DNA of 64,000 nt from Hirudo medicinalis (lineage: Eukaryota; Annelida; Clitellata; Hirudinida; Hirudinidae), in the NCBI GenBank assembly GCA_011800805.1, contig MPNW01000019.1:62001-126000 (forward strand), in the 5' to 3' direction. Positions 22,147-35,072 of this stretch are shown here, piece by piece (the stretch's first letter is position 1; each line of letters opens with the position of its first letter). The translations under genes and the position numbers were made by a program. Below the pieces are notes generated by a model. It was not told the origin of the DNA. It did not search any database and saw only the letters and a list, made by a program, of their open reading frames with translations.

Positions 22147-23218
22147 TTTATGTGCAAACAAGATTGGTTTCTAAGTTTTTCTCATTCGTTTTTACTATAC
22201 TTTGATTCTTACTTCAGCTACTTGAGCAAATCGTCTCCCCGTGTATGACCTCAATTCAAAAGCACCTGGTTCCTATGCCAACGTTCACAAACAGCCATAA
22301 AGAAAGTCAGTTTTTTATTTTTATTTGTTTATATAAATCAATTTAAATAAACAAGTCGATAATCAAATAAATAACGAATAAACTTCAAATCAAAAGTAGA
22401 CATGGACATTTGAATAATCATAAGATAAGACATAACATAGCCGTATGCTTTTCCGTCATAAACATCACCGAAGAATAAGACATTAGTAGATAAATTGATT
22501 GACAGAGCCTGGCAAATAGACCTAATTTTTATTGAAATAAGTTCAATTTCTTGTCACTTTGCTTTGATGGACTCCCAGAATCCTCCCTCCCGGGTTATTC
22601 AAAAAGTCGTTCGTTTTTGCTCGTTTAAGAGCTTTTCCCATCAACTTAACAATTTGCTTTTTCACAGGCAAAATTTAACATCTTGCGATGCTTTAGGGGA
22701 TGCAGAACATTATCCGCGTACAATTAAAGCATTCATAAAATGATTCAGAAAACACAGAAGTGACATGGCTTATGCTTAACAGAACTTCAAGATCATGAAG
22801 AGGAAAGTTCTCAAAGTTAAACCAGCGTTGGTTATTGAAAGGGAAAGTCCGTTCCATATTAGCGGGACAACAATAGACCGATAGACTCGCCACCCAGCTG
22901 TAATTTGACGAGGAATAACGTGATCAATATTATTGGTGTTAATAATGTTAACATTATTTTATATTATGATCGAAAAATTTGCAATATGAAAGTGAAATAT
23001 TGACATGTATTTTTTTTATATATTATTTACCGATAAACGGTTTTATTTAAATTACGTTGTTTTTATTAAGGTAAAATAAAATTGTTGTTTTTTTTTATTT
23101 TAAATTAATTAATTTTTAGGATTAGTTATTCATCTATTCGCTAACTTTTAATCGTGTTTGGAATATCATAAGTTGGCAAGTTTTCGGGTGGTATTCTTTT
23201 GTTTTTCTTGGAGTTATA
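22147..23218. other. Spacer between membrane-protein gene and PIAS gene
   Basis: Divergent promoter region. A minus-strand open segment at 22693-22893 could be an upstream exon of the membrane-protein gene, but neither splice site is convincing. The rest is AT-rich with no other feature. Confidence 0.35.
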
Positions 23219-24655
23219 ATGAATAAGAACAGCGAAAAAGAGCTCAGAAATCTTGTTGGAAGTTTTAAACACATTGAACTTAGAAATTTGTTGGGTTTTG
23301 CAAAAAGGAATAACAACGGAAAAAAATCGCTACTCTTAGACCGCGTTTATGAAATGATTGACGCAGGTTGTACCACTTCAATAGCCTTTAAAATAAACGA
23401 GATCCATGCTAACAGGGAACTGTCCAAATCTGCGAAGAAACAGGCTGTGGATCCCAAAGCTCAGGTGTCTGAATTACCGGCTAAATCTGGGGGCGACAAG
23501 CATCAACCACTAATTAATGTTTCTCTGCCAACAAATGACGAATCACTTAAAGAATGTCCACTCGTGAAATTTGTTGACCTGCCATTTTATGAACAAATGG
23601 AAGTTATTGTGAAACCGGTTCATTTGAAAAGTAATTCTAATTTGGGATCAAGTTGTACGCAGCTACAGTTTCATTTATCACCTCAACAAACCAGATGTAT
23701 AACTGAAGGTCAAGAATTAGTAAAAGAATGCATGATTGAATACAAGCTGCAGATTATTATGAGGTTTTGTTCAAATGTGCCAAATGTGGAACAAGATGAT
23801 GATCTTCCCCCAGGACTCTATGTTTCTGTGAATAACAAGGTAATTTCTCTTCCATCTCACCAGAGTTCTTCTCTTGATTTAAAGCGTACTGGCCGGCCTT
23901 TGGATATCACTCATGCATGTAATCTTACATTAGACACACTGAATAATGTTATCATTACTTGGAACCAGGCATTCATGAATAACTATTGTTTTACTATTGT
24001 TATGTCCAAAAAGATGAGTTGCAATGATTTATTAGAGAAGTTGAAAAATAATTCACTGCAAAATCCTGAATATACTAGATCACTGATACGAGAAAAACTT
24101 TCTGCTGATGCAGACACAGAAATATCAACAACATCGCTAAAGATCTCTTTGATTTGTCCCCTTGGTAAGGTACGACTGACAGTTCCTGCGAGGTCTTTGT
24201 CTTGTAGTCATCTGCAATGCTTTGATGCTTCAACCTATCTGCAAATGAATGAGAAGAAGCCAACCTGGATTTGCCCTATTTGTGACAGGCCTGCAAAATT
24301 CAAAAGCCTCGTGATTGATGGTCTATTCAGTGAAATACTTTCCAAGGTAGATGGGTCAAACGAAATTCAGTTTTTTGAAGATGGAAATTGGAAACCTTTG
24401 ACCCAGAAAAGACAGGAAGTCAAATGCATTCCAAATGATAGTCTTGTTTGTCTTGATGTTCCTGACTCACCTTGCTCATCAAGTTCTGCAGACACCATTG
24501 TATTAGGATCAAATGATAAAAGAAAAGCAAAGGAAAACAAATTGATCACAATGGTGGATCTTACTGCTGACACTGATTCTGATGATGAATCTTTGTTCTT
24601 AATTAATGGGAACAATGAACTAGCATCACCTAACTATCTAGACCACATGTTTTGA
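23219..24655 (+). CDS. PIAS-type E3 SUMO-protein ligase, intronless
   Basis: SUMO E3 ligase of the PIAS/Siz family, acting in the nucleus on transcription factors. A single uninterrupted frame of 478 residues starts at ATG 23219. Domains: N-terminal SAP (about 8-45, LVGSFKHIELRNLLGFAKR), PINIT (about 115-260, opening LPFYEQMEVIVKPVHL), SP-RING (about 305-370, ICPLGKVRLTVPARSLSCSH, then CFD and WICPICDRPAKF, with Cys313 the first zinc ligand) and a SUMO-interacting motif followed by acidic residues (MVDLTADTDSDDE, about 445-457). This is shorter than vertebrate PIAS1-4 (about 510-650) because the Ser/Thr-rich tail is reduced. All other long genes here are split, so absence of introns suggests retrotransposed origin, though no poly-A tract or target duplication is evident. 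The intact frame argues that it is functional. Confidence 0.93.
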   Translation: MNKNSEKELRNLVGSFKHIELRNLLGFAKRNNNGKKSLLLDRVYEMIDAGCTTSIAFKINEIHANRELSKSAKKQAVDPKAQVSELPAKSGGDKHQPLINVSLPTNDESLKECPLVKFVDLPFYEQMEVIVKPVHLKSNSNLGSSCTQLQFHLSPQQTRCITEGQELVKECMIEYKLQIIMRFCSNVPNVEQDDDLPPGLYVSVNNKVISLPSHQSSSLDLKRTGRPLDITHACNLTLDTLNNVIITWNQAFMNNYCFTIVMSKKMSCNDLLEKLKNNSLQNPEYTRSLIREKLSADADTEISTTSLKISLICPLGKVRLTVPARSLSCSHLQCFDASTYLQMNEKKPTWICPICDRPAKFKSLVIDGLFSEILSKVDGSNEIQFFEDGNWKPLTQKRQEVKCIPNDSLVCLDVPDSPCSSSSADTIVLGSNDKRKAKENKLITMVDLTADTDSDDESLFLINGNNELASPNYLDHMF

Positions 24656-27600
24656 AGTCAATGTTCAATGACTTAATATTCCATCTTTAGTGGACTGTAT
24701 ATTTTTGCATTTTTATAAATATATTATGTTGGACGTTACACAAAATTCACCTCTTTGATTTAGAAATGATAAGATGTATGCATAAAGGTTTATACATGAA
24801 GATTTTGGATGCTTTCCCAAGCAGGGCCCTGTTTGTTTTCTACAGCAACTTTGGACAACCTGTAACTATGTAAATTTTAGGGTTTGATTGCATGACAAAC
24901 ATTTTTTAGTTAATTCCTCCACAGCTGACACTTTGCATTGATGTAATTTGTATCAAAGACCTGTTTTTGGTTGATCCCCTGAAACCAATCTAAAAAAAGT
25001 GGAACTTAATCATTTATTCACTAGCTATCTATTGTTTACATTTTTCGAAAGCATCTCACCAGCTTATTTACTGTGAGCTTTATTACATAAGTTACTGTTT
25101 CAGGGGATGCAGTGTTCAGTAGCTACAATCAAATGCAGTTCAATAGGTTTGAAAGTAACGACTATTTGGCAATTATCTGTCAATCAAAATACTTTTTCTT
25201 ATTGCAATTTTATTTTCGTACTAGAACTTTCTATATTCGTATGTGTTATGGCAATGTAAGTGAAAAATTACTGATAATATTAATTAAACAATTCTAGTGA
25301 TTTTCTTTTTTAAAGTGCGTTAAAGTAGATGCAGACTAAAATCTAAATGTAGCTAGAAAATATGAAAGGCTTGGTGACTGATTTGTTTAGGGTTTAAACT
25401 GAATATTTTGTGAAACAAATTAGAATTAGAAAGAATTACCTTAACAGTTTCGAAATGTGACAAGAATTTTTAATTCAAGGGATGAATCATATCACAAACA
25501 ACATGTTTAAGCTGTCAGATGAAATATTGAGAAAATATATTGTGTGTGACTCTTGCTACTGTTCACTTGAACGAAACATTTAAAAAAATTAAATTCATTT
25601 AATGTGTTGTACATGTACAAACAACCAAACACTTCAAGTAGTGCCACCGGTGGATAATTGATTGTGATGAAAAAGAAAGCGGCCAATGTATGTGGTATCA
25701 GTGTTTAAAAAGTTGTGAAGTCCCGAACGGTGCCAAACACTGGGGTGATAGGGGTCGATAATTTTATGGATTGATTCGTTTTGAAGCGAACCGAATTTGA
25801 TTTGTTTTTGATATCAGCCGTTTCAACCGCAACAAACCTGAGTCGGATGATCGTATATCGTGTTAGATATATAATGACAGACGATTCATTAGTTGCAAAA
25901 TTTACATATGGCTTAGAGTTGGACTTGGGGTGAGATGTTCGATTCAATTGCAATGTGCTGAATTGTGAGATTTACGTCACCAATTTTATATTTAGTAGAG
26001 AAAAGAGAAAGAATATAGATAACCTTTTGGTATGTCGCTTTCAACTTTGCTAAACTAACGTTACCATTTTTATAGAACACACATATAGATTTTCATATTT
26101 CTTAAGGGACTTTTGTAATGCTCAAGTTTTGATGAAATTTGTTTTATTCTACAAAAAATTATAAATTTGCTTTAATAGAGTGTGATCACTTTGTTTCAAT
26201 TGAAAAGTGAATTAAAAAAATTGTATAATTGCAAAGATATCAAATGCATGGATTGTCCAACAGAAAGTGATGCATCATTAAATGATTTGATGCTGCTTTG
26301 AAAAATATTACAGGATTCCGAGACCAATAAGACTATCTTGAACAAATGGTTCCTCTATCACCTTTTTCAAATAAGGTTCCCGATAATGAAAAGAATTTGG
26401 TTGTCAAAGCCATAATTTTCAGTGGATGTGAATGGAGCATCAAGATGGTCATGTAGTTCGAAACTTTGGGCTAATTTCCTGTGGCAAGGGAGTCTATTAT
26501 CACAATACATAAAAAAAATTGAGAGAGCAATACATTGAAGGAACAACAAAGTGTACATGGGGACATATTCCATATTTCTTGCCAGATTTCATGCCACACA
26601 TGTATATATTCAATTTTCATGTAGACTAGCTCTATTAAATACCACATCTCATTTGAACTACACATTTTGATCAGACTTTCTAATTTTCCTCAACTTGCGC
26701 CCAACACTTTCATCATAACTCATAGTTGCTCTGACCTTATATTTTTATTAGAACATGCACGTTTATTCATGTGTAATTATCACTTTTAAAGTTACTTATA
26801 TTTTGAAATACAATTCAAATAAGATTATTTCGGGTTATTGCTTGCCACTTGGGGTTCTGGTGATGGCTAGAACCAAAACCGGCCGGTTAACCCCTTGTCT
26901 TCATAAAGATACATGTATAAACAAACACTTGGCTCTCGTTCTTTCATGGCTTCCCTTGGATGTCTAATCATCATTTTGATTCGAGTATCAGCTACTGTAT
27001 AACAACTATCTTTAAAGTTAAGTCTTTTGGGAAAGGCTGCTACACTTTCCTCATTGTCTGCCAATACATAAACGATATAAGTATTTTGTAAGTATGCTTT
27101 TCCACTTAATGGCTAAACTAATCATTCAACTAAATGAGATGGTTTTTCTCACCTGAACATTTCAAAGACTTAGGAGGTCCAGATTATTTAAGTTTCAGAT
27201 AAGAATGACAATCAGATAATCAATGCTCTGCATGAATACACTTTCATGAAGATAAATCTTTATTCTTAATAAAGGCTAATAATAAAGAAAAGCTAGCATC
27301 ATTTTGGTATTCTCTGTCTCATGAAGATATTCATATGGTATTCACTATTCATGAAGGCTTTAGGTGCACCCTAAGTGCTTGGATTGTTCTTGTCAAGTTA
27401 GTTCTTGACATTCTTGGTCATGCACATTTGGAAGTAAGCCAAGAGCCACAGAGAATAAATCATAAAAATAAATAGTCGGTCACTAGGGAGTGGAATGTAA
27501 AAGACACATGTCATTCTTTTGAACCCTTTTCTCATTTCTTTTGGGTTTTCATGATGACTAAATTAACATCCAACTTAACTAAATAATTTTATTTATTTTT

Positions 27601-27718
27601 GGATTTTTGTTTTCTTTTTGGCCTTTTTGTATAGTGGATCTGCATTTATGATTCTGAGATGTTTAGATATTTGACTTATTTTAATAGATTCACACTAATG
27701 TCTGTTTGAAAATTTCAG
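24656..27718. other. Large spacer upstream of the visible RFX exons
   Basis: Three kilobases without a gene I can defend. The 5' exon(s) of the RFX gene must lie here or further upstream; I could not identify them. A minus-strand open segment at 26867-27064 (starting after TATTGGCAG, reading RLNFKDSCYTVADTRIKMMI) has an acceptor-like border but no known similarity. No clear repeats. Confidence 0.35.
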
Positions 27719-30700
27719 GCTGAAATATCTAAGCTCAACCATGTTGAGAAGCTTTTGTTATACCTAAAGCTTCCCGGGGAAACAAATATCTTCAAATCTC
27801 GGTAAATGTTGAACAAAGTTGCTAAGATTTAAATAAATTTTAATGATTTTATCTCTTGCCATATACTTTTTTATGTCTTACTTATATATAATATATATAT
27901 TTTCTTCGAAACATTTGATGGAGCCTTCTGAGGATTGGCCCCTTCGATGAACGTTTCGGCCCTGAATCCTTATGCTCTCGGGCTGGGCTGATCCGGTGAT
28001 CAGACAGATGTGCCTGTCAGCTTGTTCTTCTTTCATATCAACATAATCTCGCAACATACCCTCAACAATCAACAGACAGTGTCTGCTCGATACAAACTAC
28101 CATGACAAAAAATTTTGCGTCCAAAATCGCCACAATATTTAAGAAAAAATCTGCGAGAGCTCCACCTTCTGAGAAACATCACTAAAAACTCTACTGCATT
28201 TGCTTCCTACAGGATGTTGGCATGTTGGATGTTTGATGTCCCTGTTGTGGTGGAACGAACCCTCCTTATGACTGATGCTCTGTGCTTCACCTTGACTTTG
28301 AAGTCTTACTTCCGGCCTTTCTTCATCCAAATCAAATGAGACGCTTACTCCTTGGCCTCAAACAGTTCTTTGACGAAGTGTTTTGTCTGTCTGTTGGAAA
28401 GGCCTATCGCTCTGAAAAAGGCATACATAGACCTGCCTACCAGTCCTCTAGCACTGACTTAGATGGCAAAAAGATGGACATCATACCCTTTTGCCTCGAG
28501 ATCCATTGTGAGATCCAAGTACCAGTCGCTCTTCAAAACGTTGCTAAGATCCATCCTATCTTCCTATGGGATCTTCGATTCAACCAGGATGAAGGAGTTC
28601 GTCACCGTTGCCTCCAACATTAAGTCTGGCAGCTTGCCGCTCTCTTGCAGCACCTTGTGGCAGTGCCTTTCTCCTTGCAGGTTTGCTGTGACTTAACAAT
28701 CTTTGGCTTTGGGAAGCAAGTCCCTTTTTTGGTTCTCGTTCCTTTTCTTGCGGTGTTGTGATGAACCCTTCCTTAAGAAGTATATTCTTTTAACTGGCAC
28801 ATTTTCATGGGCATTTCCCTGGGAGCATGCCGTCTTTGCCGCCTAGAGCATGATCTGCAAGACTTGATTGTGTTGTCATGTTTAGTACCCATGGGCAAGG
28901 GCATACGTGCATGATGAGAGCATGTGCCGGAGTGACTGGGAACATCCACAAAGTTTGCAGCTGGCATCTTGGACTATCCCCTCCTTCTGCAAATTGGTCC
29001 AAGAAAGGAGTTCATCATATACTGATCTGGTCATGCCAAATGGAGGGGAGACATTTGCCAAATTTCTTTTCATGTGATGGATCTTTGGAGGACCTTATCC
29101 CATGTTGTCCATTGTCCTTGCTGGTTTTGTTGCACTACCAGAGCGATTCTTTCCATTTCAATCTGTCTCCTCTTGACTTACCATGGCTGTTTTGGCTGGT
29201 GCACTTGCTATGGGCCATCTCTCAAAGTGGTTCCATCCGACTCCATGACGGACATATATAAGACAAATAATATTTATTATTTGAGATTACTGAGGAGAAT
29301 TTCTATCCCAAGTAATTAATGTACCATTTCATTTATTTGAGCCAGTCAAGGTAATTTATTTTTTTAAAATTTGCTTTGAGAGACTTCCGAGAAATTCAAA
29401 TTATTAAATTGAGAAATAATGAAGTTAATTAATCAGTCCATCATGCTGTAATTGTTTACTGCAAAATTATTGTGAAGCGAGTGTCTTTAATCCAATTTAT
29501 TAAAGAGTTTAAGTGGTTCTTAAGAATTCATATAGAGTTTTGGATATACAGATTCTTGATTTGTCAATTAGGGTTTGATGCAATGATAATGATTATATAT
29601 CTACAGCGAAGTGTCATTTATTTTATCCAATGCATTGACAAGGATAAATTATTTTAAGAAATTGTCCTAATTGAAATTCCATTGAAATATTGTTATCTAA
29701 CCTTAGATCAAGAAGAGATACTGAGGCTGAATCTATTTCAATACAATGGATAAAAACTCATTTGAAACCTGATCCAAACTTTTCTCTTCTAAAGAAAAAT
29801 GTTTATGAAAATTATAAGTTTGTTTGGAATTGTGTATGCACTCTTTTGTTTTATGAACTGTTGAAATTTATAATTCAAGGACTTTTTGCACATCCAACAA
29901 ATATCCTGCTGTATCTCTCAATGACTTTGGCAAAAACCTACGTTCAACGATGAAAACTGTCCATCATCGCAGACTTGGAAGGAGAGGAGAAGCATTGTAA
30001 ATGAAGTTTCATAAATGGATGTCTTGTTATTTATATTTGTGATTTGTATGGAATTGTTTTGTTTTTAGATATGCCTATGCTGGTGTAAATTATATTGAAG
30101 AAACTAAACCATTTGCAATACCAGAATTGTTAAAGAATAATGAAGTAATGGTGTTTTACAAAGTTTCTTCATTTTTTCATTTTTAAAGTCACCACATCTT
30201 GATTTGTAGTTAGCAAAACAAATGGGTAATTGCAGTGGCTCTGAAGATGACAATATTGAGAGCGATTGTGATGATTTGAATGACGAAACAGATGGCGATC
30301 CTTGCGAAACCGGTAGAGGATGGAAGAATTGTGTCAGTTTGGCTGTCAGAAATCTGATCTTGGAATGGGCTGAAAAAGTCATCGACAAGAGCATTAAATT
30401 CAAAAAGTAGACAATTCACTTTTTACAGAAGTTAATTTTATTTATTAGGCAATCAAATGGCATATTTTCAAGTTTTTACTTAAACATTAAATTGTATTGG
30501 TGTCTAGCCAATCTTTTGAGTGTCTTATGTAGCTGAATAAGATGAGAAGGCACTTTTTAATTGCACCACCATTTATAAAGCACCCCTACCTGCAGACTGG
30601 GTTACAAAAACGACATATTATGACTTGCCATTAATTTAAAAGCCATTTTTGCTTGTTAAAGTTTGATTCAGCAAATAGCTACTTAACTGAATTTGTGTTG

Positions 30701-33700
30701 TTTCTTAGATACAAAGAACTTGCTGAACATCTTTTCACTCAAAATTTTATCAACAAAAAATCAAAAGATGCTTATATCTTGTTGTCTGACATGAGACAAT
30801 CAGGAAAAAGTAAAGTTATTCTCCCCAAAACAAGTATGAAATTTTCAATCACCAATTATTAACATAACCATAGAAAAATGCCTACATTTTTAGTTTGGTT
30901 ATTTTGTAAGTTCATGTCAATTTTGGTTCATATTTCTCATGAACATTTGGATAAAGTAACATTGAATCTGTGCAGTGTAACAATAAATTCTTAGTTGTGA
31001 ACCAATGAGACTGATTGCTAAAAATTCAAGATCAAATGTATTGACTTATTACCACCAAGTAACTAACCAATTAATTGTTGAAATTAAATTCACTTCAATT
31101 AATGGCTTTTAGACTAAATAATCTAATGCTTAATTTTGCAACTATTTACTTTAGCTTCTTCATGTGGCAATTATGGTTCAAATGCTTTGAAACCAGATGA
31201 AAGCCATGCCATGCAGAATCAGACAAAGCAAAAACTTTTCAATACATTAACTAAGCGTGATGAATTGAGGCAACAGAAGAAACGTGCCAAGCAGGAGGAA
31301 TTTGTTCCAAAACCAGAGCAAAATACAATCAACTGTTCCAAAATGTACTTTAAGCCTAGAACATTATCATCTTCATGTGAGATGTCAAAACCAATCGAGA
31401 CTGTGAAAGGATCTTCAACATTGACCACCGGATTAAGTAATGTTGCTCCCAAAAGACCTGCTTCGGCTCATCAGAAAGTCATTCTTCCAAAGATTGCTAA
31501 AATCCAAGATTCCACATTCAAACAAGGATCTGGCTCTGATGTCTCCAATAGTTCATCCATGAGTCAGTTTCTTTTCCTGCCATCTAGGGCAGCCAACCAT
31601 TCCACCATTGCTCCAGTTGTAATAGCTTTAGTTTCAAATCAATCTGTATTATCTCATGATCAAGGATTGCTAGTTCATCAAAGGTTGTCAAAAGACCAAG
31701 ATGGAGTCATTGTTAGGCAACAACATGAAGTCCAACAGGAAGTTAGACAGCCTTTAAATCTTCAGAAACCACTAACTTTAGGTGCCAGTGCTGTTGACAA
31801 TTTTCTCCCAAAACCAGATGAAATGCAAAAATCTGGAGTTCCATCCCTGGTTGAAAGTCAACCAAGTATGACTTCAAATGATAACCTGCCTGCCCCTGAG
31901 GTTCTTAAAAAGGTTTATAAAGATTCAAAGTTTATAGCATCAGTTTTAAATGATGCTGCAAGCAATCCTTTTGGATCACAAAGTTCATTGAATATATGTG
32001 TTGATAGAAGTCTAGTAAACTCTAATTTAATGGATGCTGCTGTAAACAAGAACAAGGCTACATCTGGAATCAAAAGCAAGTTTTCTAATCAGACTGTTTC
32101 CACCCTCTTAAATCGCCAGAGAAACGCAGGACAAAATTTACCAAATTCTTTGTCTTTTAAATTGGCTTCAGACAAAAGACCTGTATCTAAGATTCTTCAA
32201 GATAAAAGAGAAAAGCTCTCCTACTTTCATGCATATATTCCAAGTGTTCCTGATTTTTCAAAAGATTCCAGTCATTTAACCCAAAGTTTCAATCCAAAAT
32301 CAAGCTGAATGATCAAATTCAAAAAATCATTCCTAAAAACCTGGTTTTTTCACTCTCTGCCAGTCAGGCCAAAGAAGTAAGCATTAATCAACTTTGCAAG
32401 GATGGAACTAAAGTTTATATATCATCCATGGTTACTGACAATACAAAACACGCTGAGGGTTTAGAGAATTCAAAAGTTGTGGCAGTTGATGAAATGAGTG
32501 ATGCAACAAGTCAAATTGTTTCAGATAAATCTGATGTTGCTTTTATTAAACGGGCATCGGCTACCTCAGATCCTCAGAAGGCTATGAAATCTCACTTATT
32601 TCAAATTCTCAATGAACCAATAATACATCCGGATGGATCTGTTATTTTCCAAAAGAATTCTGGTCCTTCAGAAATTCTGTCGTGGTTTGAATCTCAAGAG
32701 CACAATAGTGTCATCAATAAAGATGCTGTTTGTGTTTATAATAGATTTAGAAATGGAGCAAAGAAATCTGACAAACTTTTATTCCAAAGTTCTGATTCTA
32801 AGACTTGTTTTAAAGATGATTCCAATGAAAATTTATCAGCCTGTTCTCCATCCATTTTTCTCAATGACAAAGGAATTGATGATTTGCTCATGCCTTATAA
32901 TAATAACTTTGCACAAAACTTAACTTTTCAGCAGCTCAGTGAAGCTCTGAAGTCTAAGTCAGAGAGAACTGATCTTAAAATCTCGAAACACCATTTGTGT
33001 TTCTCTCCAACTTCCTTTAAACAGCATGAAAGTAGACCTGTTTCTGCCTCTATAATGACTAGAGCAGGCTATGACGAAAATTTCAAGTCTTCCTTGTGCT
33101 TGAGCAGGCCAAGTACTGTGGCATCTACCATAATTGATGATTCTGACAAGTTATGTGATGACAAGCTGAAAAACAATGGATTATGTTTTACTCCAGTGCA
33201 AATGGTAGAAAGTATTTCACCTACTCTATCTGGTGTTAAACATCCACAACCATTGGTAGCCACTGTATCAACCAGGTCCCTACTAATTAACAGTAATTCC
33301 ACTGAAGCATCAAAATGCCGCGAGCCATACTGGATTAGTTTGACCAATTGCGATCATACTGGTAAAAGAACTAATTCAGGAAGTTTTGTTCCTTATACTA
33401 GCAATTGCATCAGCACTTCAACGGGCTCTCAGGTTGTCTTGAAGAGGTCATCTCAAAGAGATTCTGAAGCCATTGATCCCATGCTCATATCAGAAGAAGG
33501 CTTATTGGTTTATTTATCGAGTGAGAGACAACGTCACAGCTCAGCTCACGAAACATCGTCTGGCTCCAATAATGATCCTTGGATATTTAATAGTGTTGCA
33601 GGACCTGAGGCGGAGATTGATTCAATTTTACAACATGGATTTAACGAATCTATTTCTGGTTCATCTTCTGGACAGCTTTGGCGATGCCATTCTGAACCAG

Positions 33701-34059
33701 CAAAATATCGCACCCCTTTAGCATCTCCTGAGGATATTTTGATTGAAAATGATGATGAAGGCAGTATCAGAATTAGGGATGATAAAATGAATGAGTTGCA
33801 AAGTAAAGATGTTAGTCTGGGGGATATTAGTTCAAATAATTTAGGAATCTATTTTGAAGATGAGGATATTGACAACTTTAATATATGGAGTAGCTCCAAT
33901 GGAATTAATGAGATCTCATCACCTAAGTTGAACATGCCTAAGATTCAAGAATCAAATGAATTCTTGGCTCCGGATAAAGAGATGGAGTTCCTTGTTGATG
34001 ATGAAAATGGTTCGAGTTTGGTAGACAGGAGGGCATTGAGTAATGAAAATTGCATTTAA
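27719..34059 (+). CDS. RFX5/RFX7-type winged-helix transcription factor, partial at 5' end, apparent frameshift
   Basis: X-box DNA-binding factor of the RFX5/RFX7 group. Exons: 27719-27801, 29707-29817, 29880-29996, 30069-30144, 30210-30406, 30709-30833 and 31155-34059. The first visible exon has the pre-DBD Leu-rich motif (KLNHVEKLLLYLKLPGE). The next three form a diverged RFX winged helix: SIQWIKTHLKPDPN, NVYENYK, SLNDFGKNLRSTMKTVHHRR, LGRRGEALYAYAGV. A helical segment follows (VRNLILEWAEKVIDK), then a very long Ser-rich tail of nearly 1000 residues, with GQLWRCHSEPAKYRTPLASP near the end. In the last exon, frame 1 stops at 32306-32308 while a frame one base back is open from 32254 and continues to the TAA-terminated end at 34059; the join lies between 32254 and 32305. 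No intron fits. Initiator exon(s) not found. Confidence 0.82.
27885..29090 (-). mobile_element. LINE fragment in an RFX intron (3' part of ORF2)
   Basis: Inserted antisense to the RFX gene in the intron 27802-29706. The minus-strand frame at 28882-29073 reads the zinc-finger-like C-terminal block of a non-LTR retrotransposon: NLQKEG, then CKLCGCSQSLRHMLSSC and ALAHGY (the C-LCG---L-H-L--C--AL--G pattern). RHNTIKSCRS continues in another frame. Further minus-strand open pieces down to about 27885 (for example VDMKEEQADRHICLITGSAQ) may be its 3' UTR, ending at an AT-dinucleotide tract. Stops and frame changes show it is dead. The clade is not resolved. Confidence 0.6.
30522..30620 (-). repeat. 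SINE family A-related fragment in an RFX intron
   Basis: Shares CTTATGTAGCTGAATAAGAT, a run ACCATTTAT and the following AGCACCCCTACCTGCAG with copy 3 in MTMR9 intron 6, then a diverged B-box side (GACTGGGTTACAAAAACGAC). It is a short degenerate copy. Confidence 0.5.
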
Positions 34060-35065
34060 GTTACATTAAATACTATGTTTTTCAAAAAATAGTATTGTGG
34101 AATGGCATGTCCATTTTTAATCTGCATTATGATTTTTTAAAAGTTGTTTTATTTTGGAACATTCGAATATTTTTACATTTTTCAATTCAAATAGTGATTT
34201 TATTCTGCTTATAAAAACTCACTCCTAGGTATGGATTTAAATAATTTATCTCAAAATGTTGGGTAAGGTTGCAGAACTCATTGCATTATTATTTATCAAT
34301 TAATTGTGGGTCATACATTCATAGGGGAGATGAATATTTTACTTGCCTCTGTTATGCATAACCTAGGCAATTATGTTTATTATTATATTATCGTATTATG
34401 AATAAGATGTTGCACTCGTGAGGTTAGTCCTTATGAAATATGCTAGTTGGGTAAATTGAATTCACTAGCCTTCCTCCAACTATGAGAATTTGAGCATTCT
34501 TCGGGAAGTTACTATATAATCATATTAGTTTGTCATTGCATTGACACTTAAAACTTGCACTCGTGTAGCGTGCAACTTCCGATCTAATTTCGGGTTGGAA
34601 CGTTGTAAGTCACGGTTGTCTTTCATTTGGCACGAGCCTGTAGCTTCTTGTTGGGTCTCTTGCAACTCTTTTTCTTTTTAAAATGTACCACTTGGTAATT
34701 TTGTTGTCGCGTGGGTTGAGAGCGCAGAAAGAAGGTCTGGCGCCACATCATCGACGACGATCAAATCGCGGGTGGTGTTTTTGCCAGCGAATGGAGTTGT
34801 CGGGGAAGATAGCTGTGTTATGTCAAGGGTATCTAGTTCAATGGATTAGAGTTGGGATTGCCGATGTGATTGAATAGAACGTTGATCGTAGACCGAAGTA
34901 GACAGATAGCAAGGCAGCGTGCTATGGAGTTGCCAAGGAAGTGGGACAATTTATTTTTTGGCAGGAGAAGCTTTTATTCTCCAAATTACGGGAATGGCAA
35001 GCAAAACAAGAGCCGCCTTCATGTTTCAAGAAAGCTGAGCGAAAATTCCCTGTGTTCCTCATCAG
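34060..35065. other. Spacer with a GC-richer block upstream of the MITE
   Basis: After the RFX stop there is an AT-rich 3' UTR/spacer to about 34550. Then comes a 450-bp block of higher GC content (34560-35050) with several overlapping short open frames but no recognisable protein or RNA. It may be an old repeat or a promoter-associated region. Confidence 0.35.
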
Positions 35066-35072
35066 TTGCAAT

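Noticed and set aside
22495..22893. Overlapping plus- and minus-strand frames upstream of the PIAS gene
   Set aside because: Neither shows a domain; the minus one is only a weak candidate 5' exon of the membrane-protein gene.
26867..27064. Minus-strand 65-codon frame with an acceptor-like border
   Set aside because: No similarity, no donor-supported partner exon; kept only as a remark in the spacer entry.
28115..28696. Several plus-strand open frames in an RFX intron
   Set aside because: They are the antisense shadow of the LINE fragment on the minus strand.
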